This document shows positions 47,301 to 60,100 of a stretch of 64,000 bases of DNA, in pieces. The notes below the pieces were generated by a model that was not told the origin of the DNA, did no database searches, and saw only the letters and a list, made by a program, of their open reading frames with translations. Position 1 is the stretch's first letter; each line of letters begins with the position of its first letter. Location: assembly GCF_040581485.1 (NCBI RefSeq), contig NC_090128.1, forward strand, positions 20,700,931 to 20,764,930, written 5' to 3'. The position numbers and the translations under genes are program-made. The DNA is from Linepithema humile. Taxonomy: Eukaryota; Arthropoda; Insecta; Hymenoptera; Formicidae.

Positions 47301-48880
47301 TTGATTGACATCCAACACGCACACCTAAATGACTTACTTAAGATATGCAACCATCTTGTACGCGTCAGTGCGCGATTCTCTGTAAAAGCCGCGAAATGAG
47401 AAGCTTTAAGTTCTTCAATCACCTTTGGCAATCAAGCGCGTGCGATTAACAACCGGTGATTCTCGTTTAACAATCGGTGATTCGCGGTCGCGGATGAATC
47501 ATCGTTGGTCGACCGATACCGATAGCTGCCTTGTTAAAAGCGAGGTATCGCCGTGCGTCCTTCGTGCAACGCGTTACGCGTTTCCTTTTGACTTGTGTCT
47601 GGGATTTTATCAAACTGCTCGATTGATCTTGTCGCGTTGAGTCATGCGACTCGCTCCCTTTTTCGCGCCACGTTTATTCATGAAGACAATCGCGCGTTAA
47701 AAGGTAAAAGTATGAAAATATGAAGTCGTCAAAGAAACAAAAAGACGCCTGTTGCAAGAATGGTGATCTCTCTATTGCACTTTGTTCGCTGAAGCAGTAT
47801 ATAGCGTATACTTCTGCAAACTTCACATCTTCCTTTGCGAGGAGATGTAAGATCTGAAAAGGATTCTCTTGTGCAACCGTGAGAGTGGTCTGGCTAAAGA
47901 CACGTGAGCCTTCCTCGTGTTGCATTGTTTACGCGAAGTAAACCGTGCGCGTTTCTTCAATATCGAGCTCTTCCCTTGCGAGAGAATCTTGAAGTAGGAA
48001 TATGGAGATGTTCGTTAACAGCGATTATTTCAAGATCTTCTCCAATGTTGTTATGGGATTCCACAAAACAGCACGAGCTGTGAGTTATTGCCGTGGCAGC
48101 AAAGAATGTGCACATTATAGAAAAGGACGTGGGGGAAGGGAGAGAAGAAGCAGTGATCGAGAGGCCAACGTTTAGGCAGGTCCGGTCGCCCTTGACTACT
48201 TGACTCCTAATTTTATCCCAAACTCAATCCGGTTTTCACGGTGGTGGCACATGGGAGGTGGCTCGCGATATCGGGGTTGTAGCTGGCGGAATGTCTGTCG
48301 TCATCGTCTACTTTTACGTTAATTAATGATACAATATTGGCCAGCCCTGACCGCAGAGCCGCAGTGTCGGAATTTAATCTATTTACAGAATTTCGTAATC
48401 GATTATTTTATAATTAGAGACACTTAAATGATAAAAAGAACAAGTTCACTTTTGCGCCGATCTTTTTACTTTATTGAAGAAAGAAGAAAAGTAAATTCAA
48501 AAAATTGCAGAAATATAAACTTTATAAAATAATTAAGAGAACGGGAAATTGTGACGCAAATTTGAAATAAAAACTCCCTCTTACTTATTTTCTGAAATTA
48601 CATTAATTTATTTAAAATAATATAATGGGAGCGCGGATGTTGGAGCATTTTTGTGCTAAAAATCGTTGGAAGAGCGTGAACTTTTCCTGTTGATTATGAA
48701 ATAATGACGACGCGTGGCAACCCAGATAACAGCGGTCCTGGCGCGTCCTACCGACAGCGGCGGGTCTGTCTCTTCCTTTTGTCGCCTTCTTTTCCTCCTT
48801 CGCCTCCTCTCGTGCCTCCCTGACCCACAAATCGCGCGAGCGACGGTCGAAGCTCCTTTTTTTCTCCCTCCCGCGCGCGC
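41400..48880. other. Stretch without a supported gene, part 1
   Basis: Both strands were scanned for spliced or single-exon genes. Open frames are short, start and stop at random relative to splice sites, and give no recognisable protein. The DNA alternates AT-rich and CpG-rich patches. Palindromic elements at 42743-42768 and 43702-43728 are reported as findings. It may be intergenic, or intron of the 33.26-kb candidate gene. Confidence 0.5.
43702..43728. repeat. Perfect 11-bp inverted repeat with 5-nt loop
   Basis: GACTCATCGAG, loop GAACG, CTCGATGAGTC. With one flanking base the left arm contains an AP-1-type TGACTCA. Isolated in noncoding DNA. Confidence 0.85.

Positions 48881-48882
<2 letters not shown>

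Positions 48883-48910
<28 letters not shown>
48883..48910. repeat. (GAC)n trinucleotide repeat
   Basis: About nine GAC units preceded by a (CG)n run in a GC-rich patch. The long open frames around it come from the repeat. Confidence 0.9.
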
Positions 48911-48911
<1 letters not shown>

Positions 48912-51142
48912 AACGCACACACGATCCCATTATCCAGGAATAGCTGTGGATTTCTAATTTTGCGAATCGACCGAGGCGGCGAGAGGAAGCGCTCGACACG
49001 ACCGTCAATACCTATGGCGGCGGCGGCGGTCCCACTTTTAGAGACAGCCGCTCGGTAAATGGTCTCGCAATGTACATCGTACCGCAGACATTACACGGCA
49101 TTATGGCGCGGATCGTGTAACGTTATGATTATCTCGCAAGGAGCCCAAGGTCCGTCTCTTCTCATCCTCTCCCGTGCACGGCAGGCATGGTGTAATTGTT
49201 CTTTCATTCGACGCGTACATCACGTCGCGCGATTCCCCGCGCTGTCCTTCTCTTTTTTTCCATCCGTCTCCCGTCCATCCCGCACGACACCTTGCGCGAC
49301 GTCGTGGAAGGATGCGGATCGATGAAGATGATCGAGTAGGTCCCCATCACGAGGAACCTCTCTGCCACTCTTTCTTCGCGGTTGATGAAACTCAGAAATA
49401 GAATAAAAAATTATTGCTAGAAAATATTTTCAAACACATATCGCTATACTGCAAATCAAAAATTGAAACTGAGGCTGTACCGTCTAGAAATCCGAAGAAC
49501 AATGATGGAGATTGATAAAAATGCAAGATTATGCGAGTAATAAGAAACTTGGAATTAAATTTAAGCGTTTAAAGGTCCGAGCATATCCGGAGGCAATAAA
49601 TTTTGTACGAGTGAAAAATTTCAGTTTTCGAGGAGACTTTATTCTCGCGTTGGAATTTTATTCCGGCGTCGAAGGGCGGAAGCGTTCGCGCAAACGGCTC
49701 GCGCCGTCGATAGAGACAAATTGCGTATTCGCGGATGATAATCCCGCCTAGAGCCTCGTTTATAGAAAGAAGGGAAGAGGAAGACGAGCGCGACGGCGCG
49801 AGAGGAAGGATTCCTGAACTCGCCCGAGCTCTTCGGTGCTTCTGCCGGCGGCCGCGGTAAGTTATTTTCAGCTGGCTCTTCTATCCCCCTTCTCTACGGT
49901 GAACGACTGCGTCGCGTTCCTTTTGCAGCAGCAACGACGTCGTTGCAGCAGCCCGGCAGCAGCAACAGCAGCGGCATTAGCCGGTATATACTAGGGCCCG
50001 GGACGACGGACGCGGCCGGAACGGGTTGCCGTTCAGGTTTTGCCGCAGGGGATCGTTAAGATAATCGCCGCTATCCTCATCCTAACTTAGTCTTAGCCGT
50101 ACAATATATCCATGTCTCGCTCGCCGGCTTGTTCCCTTCCTCCCCGCCCTTCCTCACTCTTTCCACCCTCTTATCGGCCCTCCCTTCTTCCCCGCGCTTC
50201 ATTCTCTTTTTCTTTCTTTCTCTCCCTCCCCCTTTCTTTTTCTCTATCTATTCCCTCCATTCACATCGCTATGCGTCTCCTCTTCGATGCAGCTACATGT
50301 GCATAAGTTATGCGTCCGATTCGCGATCCGATTGTGGCTTAAAAACCGGTCGAATTAAATATCGTATGCGTATCCGAGTCTCCGCAACGCACGGAATTTA
50401 TTTCAGTAACGAGCACTGACACAGCGGCGCGGGGTATCATTCGAAAAATACGATCACTATAATTCCCTGCACCGTGCACCGTGCAATTTTCTATGCGTCG
50501 GAAGGACGGTTGTAGAACCCTCGCAGACTTTCATCGGCGATCAAAGTAACCTTCACCTCCGTCCATCGATCGTTGATAATTGTTCTCAGACAGGTGCTTG
50601 CACGCACTGACGACCGTCACGCGTACAATGCGTATAAAATGACTTCTGAGTAACGTCATTGTCATTCTTCGACGTTCTTTTTTTTTTTTTTCTTATCTCC
50701 TTATGATCATCGTGTGATTTCATCTCTCTATTGCATCGATTACTGTTATTAAAAAAGATGCATCAAGGATGATTTGGTGATTTAAATAAATGTGCATCAC
50801 AGAAATTGAGATCTTGATTTTTTTTCAAGATTATTTTCTCATTCCGCAAACATCAACTGCGATGTAAAATTTTCAATATTTTTTTTTTAGAAATATTTAT
50901 ATTTTTCTAATCAAATTGGATCACTCGTTCGAGTCTGCCTCCTGCGCGATTTAAGCATACGCATCGATGTGAGGCGCGAGACCCTTTCGTCTTATTTCAC
51001 TCGTTTAATCCTAATCACCTGCCGGCGAGATCCTTTGGAAAGTCGCGGGGAGTCGCAAGGACGCGGGAGGCGCGACCGGTCGTCGTCGCCTGCTGCCGCG
51101 GGAGAGCCGGTCGGTCGTGCGCGCTGGCGTATAATGCGTTAC

Positions 51143-51187
51143 ACAGGTATTACAGGTATTATTCGTATTACACGTATTACGAGTATT
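51143..51187. repeat. Five-unit 9-bp minisatellite
   Basis: Five successive 9-bp units on the pattern ANNNGTATT (ACAGGTATT twice, then ATTCGTATT, ACACGTATT and ACGAGTATT), in a CpG-rich patch. The unit length is a multiple of three, so it gives artefactual open frames. Confidence 0.85.
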
Positions 51188-54100
51188 ATACGGACGTACG
51201 TGCGACCTCGAGAGAACAGGCCCAGGCACGACGGCTTCTTCTTTCTTCGATTCCCTCCCCGCGGCTCTTGTCCGCCCTTCTCTTTCTTTCTCGCCTCCCT
51301 TCGCATCTCTCCCTCGCGGCCGCATCGTCACCGCCCCGTGCATCCTTGCCCTCGCCTCATCCTCCTTTCCCAACCGTCCTCCTCCGTCGCGACTCATCCT
51401 TTTCTTCATCTATTTTCCTACCTCTCTTCTGTTATCTTTTTACCCTAAGGCCGAGAGAGCGAACGGGCAGTTTAATGTCCGCGACTTTTTCTCGCCTTCT
51501 CTCGTCTCTCCCCCTTTCTCTCTGCTGCGTCTCCTCCTTCTTCGGTTCCGATCGCCTCTCACCCCTCCGGTGCCGCGCTCCTTTGCGCTTCGCGGCGTTC
51601 GCGTGCAGCGATGCATCTCTTGCATGTGCAACTGCGCCGAGATTCACGAAATTTCGCATCGCCGCCTCTATCGCGTTTTTTTATTCCAAATTGTTCGATT
51701 AAAAATCGAGAATCGCAATTCTTTATATCAGACTTACTCGAATTTTGGAGATAATTTAATTCCAATGATTTGTAAAATATAATTTTGCAGTTTTTATTTT
51801 TACTTGGTGTCTCGAAACTGTCGTCAAATCTGAGATTACTGTTACAAGCTTTTCTTAGGAAGATATCAACTTTCAAATTCGCTAAAGATTCCATATCGAG
51901 ATATTAAATTGTACGCGATAGATTTTACATTGTTTGTATATTCTGTAATTGCAGCGATTTGTAGTCAATCAGCTGGCACATGCATATTTGATATTTTCTG
52001 AGAATCCATACTCATAATTCTAATATCAAATACTTGGAACAGTATAATAAATTTTATTTCTGCAATACGAATAATATCGACTATGGAGTTGTACCAGTCC
52101 GTTCGCGTGGTCTTTTCCATTTCCTCAATCTAAGCTAATAATAAAAAAATTATTGCGCGAGTAAAATTTTACATAATCATTATATAATATACCCTAAGTT
52201 TCAATGAACTAATTTTTCTATGTCAGTATTCCACAGTCAAATTCATTACTATTAATTATTTTTCCAATAATTTTTCCATCTCGATTTCAATGCATGATGT
52301 GCTCTTACATTTCTACGCATCTGATTGTTTTTAACACTGGAATATATCAATCAATTAATAATATATTTAAATATCTTCAATTTCTATTATTAATTAATAA
52401 TAAATATAGACTTTTATTTAGCAAAAATTTAATAGAGATTTAATTAGGATAATATTTATTGAAAAAATTAGATTGGTTTCAGAATTTGTCATTAATCCTC
52501 GATACGCGAGAAAAGATCAGATAAATATATATCTTAGCAAATTTGTAGATACAAAATTCTTACAAACACATTCATTGTAATAATTCATTGAGCGTCATTG
52601 CGCGAATAGGCCATGCGAGCAAGTCAGATATTATCGATCTTCACTCATGGAGAAAACGACCTCGGTATAATGCACGACCTTTACGAACCGGTCCCCCGCG
52701 AGTGGTGTATTTGCATGCTGACACAGGTGCATACAATCGGCGGGATCTGCGTTGTAAAATCTCGCACACAGTAGAGCACACAGTGTTGAAAATCAGCGCG
52801 TTCACCTTAATGAACGTCGATTCGAGTTTCAAATGTGTATATTAGCGCCCACGTGAAATAAATACGCTAATAACAGGTTTTGCAGCAAGTGACGTTTATT
52901 TGCGCGTCCAATATGAAGCCGAGATAAACTTAACGTGTCCGAGAGCAAATTTGCAGCTTCTTTATTTTGGAACCAATTAAAAGAATTATTTTACAGATGT
53001 GTTCCAGAGCGATAGACAAGTTATTACTATGCGGATCTATAAAGAGAGTTAATCGCAATTTCGAGGCTTTATCTCAGACTGATTCATCGTTAAGATTGAA
53101 CCGTCGTATAGATTCATCTTTACGTCCGCCGTGATGAGAAAGGAAGGCAGGTTTTGTCGATTGCGGGGGAAGGCGTTATCTGTTATGCATCTCGATGCAA
53201 ACCCGTGCCGGGCACGGCGGCCTGCTAGGGAATGATCTCGTTATGTAGTGCACGACCTTAGCGAAACCGGTCGACAAGCATCGATTTGCACGTATCGCTA
53301 GTTGCGCCGCGATGAATTACGCCGCGGACTTCGGTCGTTTCCGCGCTGCGCAGAATGAAACAATTTGTAAAAAAACAGTAAATGATTTGATGGTCTGTGA
53401 TTTGCAAGCCGCAAGAGGCAGCATATTATTCTTCTGAGTTGACACGAAAAGCTTAGAGCAAGAATGAATCAGGTCTGGAAAGGTTACATCAACAATGTGC
53501 ATTAAATAAAGTTGGTATAGCAATTAGCTATCTCTTCGTTAAATAAAATCTACAATTTATGACGTATTATTTATGACAAATAAAGAAAGTTTATTAAATC
53601 GAAGCTGCTTTAAGGCGACTCTGGCCTTCACGGCCGGTCTTAAATCTGTGATTTGTGGATCTATTTTATAAATATGAAGTTATATTTGAAAATAATAGAG
53701 AAAGAATCATCAACTTTTACGCACTAAACTCGTAAAAAATTTATAAGAAATTTTCGAAGCGACATAAGAAAAATAAATGTGTCGAATAAAGTGGGAAAAA
53801 AACGCGAAAAATTTTTTATGCATGTCACGCGCGAGACGATGAGTCCTCAGTATGCTCATTCATACTTGCAAGCAATTTGCTGTATGTATGCGTGTATGTG
53901 TTTACGATGTGCGATAGTCGATTCAGAACGATAGATAGGACTTCGACGAATGTTTCACATTGCTATTAGCGTTGGAGATGCGTGTATTTCCGATCGAGTG
54001 AGTCAGTCGGAGCAGTCGGGAAACATCTCGCCCTGCATCCCGATATTCTTAATAAATCATCTTATTTTTCTACAAAGTCAGAAGAAGTATCGTTGTCCTT

Positions 54101-57100
54101 GTCGTTTCCTCTACATACTTCGCCGTCAACTGCGCTTGCTGATCGTCAATGAATTACAATGCGTGCGTCGATATGCGTGCCGGCGCGCAGATCGGTTCCT
54201 ACTTTTCCTTAACCGGGCGCTTCACCCGATTTACCTTGATCTACCTCGACGAAGCCGTACGCTTGGCCGCCCGTGAGGACACTCGATTTGCATTTGATGA
54301 CCGCGGATGAGATGTCATAATCCGCATCATTTCTTTGCGCGATCACGAAATGCGAAATGACCGCGAACTTGGCTGGCGCGTATTTGCATTCAGGGTCACG
54401 TCGTTTCAATGACGTAGCTAATGAGCAACCAATCGATTCACTGCATTCGTCGCACTGTATATCGCTTTTTTCGAAGAAGAAAATCGACAAAAAATTATCC
54501 AAAAATTGATATATAAAAATATTTTTAGCAGATTAATGATTAAAGTACGTTAGATTTGGAAAGATTTTTGTAATTAATCTTGAAGAGATATTTGAATAAT
54601 CCGACGGTATACAAAAAAGAAAACATTCGTTAAATGATACGCTCGATATTTGTGTTCAAAGACACTTGATATAATCTCTATTCAAATAATTTTTCTCTTA
54701 ACACATTATTTGTCTATTTTATTGGCATGATCAATGAATAATGGCTTCTTAAAAACGTCAGGGGGAGTAACTTCAGAATAACTTTGTCACTATCAATCTG
54801 TTCCGTTTGCGTCCGAGGACGTCTATGGGAAAATTCCACTTGCGCTTCTGGTAACATTCCGTTGTCAGACCCTTCATTGCTGCAGACCTTTTGAAGGGCT
54901 AACTCGGTCTTAAGTCGCGATACTACCGGGTCGGATTTCTTTCAAAAGATCCCTCGGCAATGAGTACTCACTAAAGGTCTCTTTTATCTTTCGTGGGACA
55001 AACAAGAGTATCTATTAGGGTCAGATCGAATTACAGGCCTTGGGGTCCACTTGGATCGAAGGCAGCAGTGCGCATGATAGGGTTACACGAGACGGAGATT
55101 GTCCGTGGTTAAATCACACTGAACTTCGTTTGTTAGGATAAAACGCGACACGCGATTCGTATAACGATTCCTCGGATACGATTTGCATGATAGTGGATTT
55201 AGAAGTTTCCATTCGAAGAGACACACATGAATTCGTATAATCAGAGAGCTTGTAAATTACACGTTGATAAATTTCACTTCCAATCGTAAGTGAAATTTTC
55301 GTACATTTGAATGAGTGTTGATAAATGAAATTTCGTCCCCAAGAAGCGTCGCTTCGATCGCTTTCCTTCCGCTTACGTGCAAATATGACTACCGGATACG
55401 TAAATGATGGCAAATTCCATATTAATTCGCGACCTCGACAATAGTGAACATACTGTTACACAAGGTCGTTTATACCGCTTTAACCGCGGACGCGGTATGT
55501 CTCTTTCGGTTATTTCGGATGAAGGTTCACGTTCTCCAATGCATAAGTATGGTCGATTAACGCGAATGTGTATTTGAATAGAGATGTTTAATTCATATTT
55601 ATCTCTCGAGAACGAACCAGGGGAAGTGACTCATCCTTCGCTCAAGAATCATCATTCTCCATAGGCTCTGACAACGCATGCCGCACTTTCTTCGCATTTC
55701 GCATTCTACTTATTTAACAACAGAGTAACTGATTTGCAAGATATCGAAATTTACAAATTTGTGATTGTAATTTGTTCAGATTTATATTAATTTTTGTTTA
55801 ATTGACTTGTATGCAATTTGTAAGTCTTGTTAGAAAAATCTTGAGCAGACGAAAAATGATGCGCTTTTTAATAAAAAAAATTTGTTTAAATAAAAAGCAA
55901 CAATAAGAAAATGTAGCTATCTTGTCGAATAATTTTATATTTGAATCGATTTATATTTTTATGATAATTTATGTCGTGTTTTATTATCATATTTCAATCG
56001 ACAGAGAATTCAATTAATATTGATACGGCTGAGATATCTATTTCGGATTAGTCGCCTCGAGGTCGCTCGTCGTAACGCCATGTAAGAGAACCGTCAGTAT
56101 TCTTCCTGCTTGGTCTGGGCTTTCGCGATATTCATCAGCTCCGATGTGATATTCCGAGCGCGATGTCGCTTCGTGACTTTGTCAATGGACGCACGCTTAA
56201 CGATAAGAGGAATCCCGATCGTGAATGGAATCCGCTGCACTCTTTTTGGATTTATAGGTTTTAGAAACAGTCGCGATGTAAATATACTTGCATAACCGGT
56301 TGTCGTACTAAATCCGCATTTTCTTGGTAACGCAGCGAGAAGCAAGTTCTAATATTCGCCATCATTTGTAGCCAGCTATCAATTCCTCGACAAAATCAAT
56401 AATATGATAATAATACTGATAATGCTGATAATGCATTCTGAGTAAAGAGAGATAAAAATTCAATTATACTGTCAAAAAGGATGTTTTATGACAGTTAATA
56501 AAGATTACTTCGAGATATACTTAGTGGTTGTAACAAGATGTAATATGAGCATTGAAGGAGATCCCAGCGATGGATAAAAAGTCCGTTGCATTGTTTTTGC
56601 ATTTATGAATTCTGAAGCCAGTCTCATACATAAATATATACTGGCGTATCACAGAGTGCTTTGGTCATTAGATAGCATTATGCATTAGCGTAAACGCGAA
56701 AAAAAAGATTTAAGTACGCAGTAACATTGATAATGACGAAATACACGTGCGTTTGGCGCCAATATTAATTAACGTCGCAAGGAAGATTATAAAAAAATTT
56801 ATCATATTAACAGTAGTTGCTAATCAACATCTGCTATGATGCGTATTTACTTAAAGTAAATATTCTATTTTTTTACAGAAAAAATCTATTTATCATGATT
56901 ATTAAGTCGATTTAAATTGACGCAGCTGGAAGCATTTTTTTTAATTTGACATTTTTTCACACAGCTCCAAGCTTTAAAATCACTCAGTGCTGTTCGTGGC
57001 GCACGTTCTAAGCATGAAAATGAGAAGGAGCAGCGCCGGCTTGGCTCAACCTTCGACGCCGTCAATTAGAAGAGGCACACTAATTACGTCACACATTTGC

Positions 57101-60100
57101 GCCGCGTAAGCGGCGCTTAGCACGATTGATTAAAAAAACGCGTCGCGAATGAAATCAGCGTTAATTCGGGTCTAAGAAAGTGTCAATGTCGAGGACACTC
57201 GACGTGAACTCTGCTGTTAGAAAGGACTGCGTAGAAGAAAACTGCGCAGATGTAATTTTTATTTATTCGCAACGTTCGCGTCTGAGAGACGTCGCGCATC
57301 GATCTTATTTTCTACATTCTTCTAGCGATAACTGTAAATTGGTTCTTAGTTCCATCGACTCTTGTTAATTTTATTTCGATCTCTTTTTATCGGACAGGCG
57401 CAGGCGACAGGTCCACCGTCTATCTAATCGCCGTGTATTTCGGTTGAAGAATTATGAGACGGCACGCTGAACCGTCACAGTTTCGCGGATCACGATCCAT
57501 CATCTGATCTTAACTACGGCTTCGAAACGATCTGTTAGTTTTATTTTCGATCGTCTTATCGCTTGATGAAAACACGACGTCCCTTAATCCTTTTATGTCC
57601 AGCGTATCGTTTTATTCGGACGATTTACGTCGTAATTTTTCAGAATAATAATTTTGCATGATTGAAAATCAGATAGCATGTTATGTGTAATAATATTTAA
57701 TGTATTTACTTATCAGTGTGTAATTTAATGTTAATAATTTTGACAAAATCGGAATATCTTTGATAAATACCTTTTTTATATTTTTTGTCATGAAAAGGAA
57801 GACGAAAAAGTAGCAGATGTATGTCCGATAGTCTTGAACTTAATCGAAATTAGTTTACAACGCTAATTTATTTTAATGAATTAATTATTTACGTGAATAT
57901 TTCATTAAGGAATAAAATTAAAACTTCAATAATCGATTATTATTAATATTGTGTCGTCGATGATTTGATTTTGACGACATTCTCCGTGGTATTTTCATGT
58001 ACCAGCAGGGGGCAGATAATTTCACGTCTAATCGTGAGTGATGCAAGTTGAAAGACCACTGCTCGATGAAGACAAGGATAGGAAAGTGACGATAGAAAAT
58101 ATAATCGCACATCATAAATATTCATTACGGTGGGGTTTTTCTATTTTTTCCGCGACTCAAGGCTTGGGCAACGACAACGTTGAAATTGCGTTTCATTGCT
58201 GGACCAATTAAGACGCATCATTAATAATGCGTTATGCCACGCCCTCGATAAACTGATGAACAGGTTCGGACATATTTAACGTAAGACCTCCGTGTTATTA
58301 TCGAAATGCATTCAGCATTTTAATTTGATTGCTTAGCGACAAGTCAGTTCGGGTGAAAAGTCGGTTTGGTCTAAAAAAAATTCTTTTGGAAACAGCAACG
58401 CATTGAATGTTTTAGAATAATAAAAATTATAATTATTACTTTGACGTTAGCTTAATTAATGCATCGGATTGGATTAGAATAAAAATACGCTTATGCGTTT
58501 TTTAACAGAATAATTGAAAATGTAATAAGTTGTAGACAATATATCAGTGTCATCAAATTTTTTGAAAGACAGAATAAAATAGATATAATTGTAAATCATT
58601 TTTAACGCAAAATTTCAGAGGAAATCGGCTTGAGTTTATGTTAAACTATTTTTCATGTACCGCGCCCACAGCTTAGATTTGTCTGCCTTCTCTCGATCGC
58701 TCGCCCCGCTCGCTCAACTAATCTATCATTCCGGAGAATTTGATTCGCGCACCTTTCGTTCGTGCGTCATGAAATTTCTGACTTCGCTCGCAGCAACGTA
58801 GGAAGTCTCATCGGGCATACGGCGCCCGTATTAGCAGTCTGGGTGCGAAGTGCGAAGTACAATAGACGTTTCTCGACGATCTCAATGCCAGTAGTCAGCC
58901 CAAGCTCAGCGCACAGTCGGAAGAGGAAAGAAAGGAAAAAAAGCCCGGCGGTGGAATCGGCAGGAATTCGCCGCACCGCCGCCTGCTTCGTGTACCCGAT
59001 GCTACGTGACGCAACTATGCTACCGGTGGGGAATTAACGATTCGCCTTCGCCTGGCGCTGCAACGATAAATTCACCGGCGCGAGTTTCCGTCTGGGTGCC
59101 CCTTTTATCGTCGTCGGGACCAGGTATGTGGCGAATCCGAGCGAGACGAGTTCGAGGCGGCCCGAGCGGCAATGAAACTCCTATTAGCAAGAATACACGC
59201 GTTCGCCATAAGCCTGTTATCAGCGGGAGATCGCTCTCGACTGACAATGAGAACAACATCGAGCCTGCATCGATCATAGAGCCGTCATCGTAAAATACAG
59301 ACACCGAATGAACGGCTTTTAGAATTGATAAAAGCGTGATTAAATTTCACGGGCGTTAAAACTTATGACAAGCTGCCGTGCGGTTTGAGAAAAAAAGGAC
59401 TACGCCTTTCAATTTGCAAGAGTCTCCGGCACTAAATAAGAATTATAAAAGCAAATTGATCTTAAGTTACCTTCTGCAACCCTTCACGAAACTACAACCC
59501 TGCATTTTTTTTTTATCGACGACCAGTCGCGCTTACAGGTCGTTTCGCGTAGGGTCGACCGACGGAAGTAGTGTCTGTGCGGCGAGACGGATGCCCGAAA
59601 GAAAGTTCTCGAAGTCAATTCCGTAATAGTCGGCGTAGCATTGAATTCAATTGAATAATGGTCGGCCGCGCGGTGGGGGCGAGAAGGGGCGCAAAAGGCA
59701 GCCGCCCCGATCATTATCCATCATTCGGTCGATTATCGTGATATTCCCGCGGCGTTCTCGCCTTTATCACCGCGTTACTCAACGCGTCGTCGGCCGAGAG
59801 TACCGAGGGAGTGACACGCACGAGCGGGAAAGAAGTTTCGAGACCAACGAATCGTCCCCCGGATACTGCGTGCGAACTTCTTTTTTTTCCCTCCCCCTTT
59901 TTTTTACGTCTCTTTTAGATGAACGGTCACAAGTGGGCGAGAAACGACCATCGGTGTTCGCCTAAATCGCGTCATTATCCCATCCGTGAATCGGACCCGT
60001 CGCCGTTGTAAAGCGGTCCTGTAAATTTACGACCTTCGTCAACATTATTTCGGGAATTTGTGCGTTGGGAATGTAGTATTTTAACGCGTAGCTACTTTAA

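Noticed and set aside
50969..51448. 159-codon plus-strand frame and its 132-codon antisense partner
   Set aside because: Both arise from the GC-rich patch and the 9-bp repeat; neither resembles a protein family.
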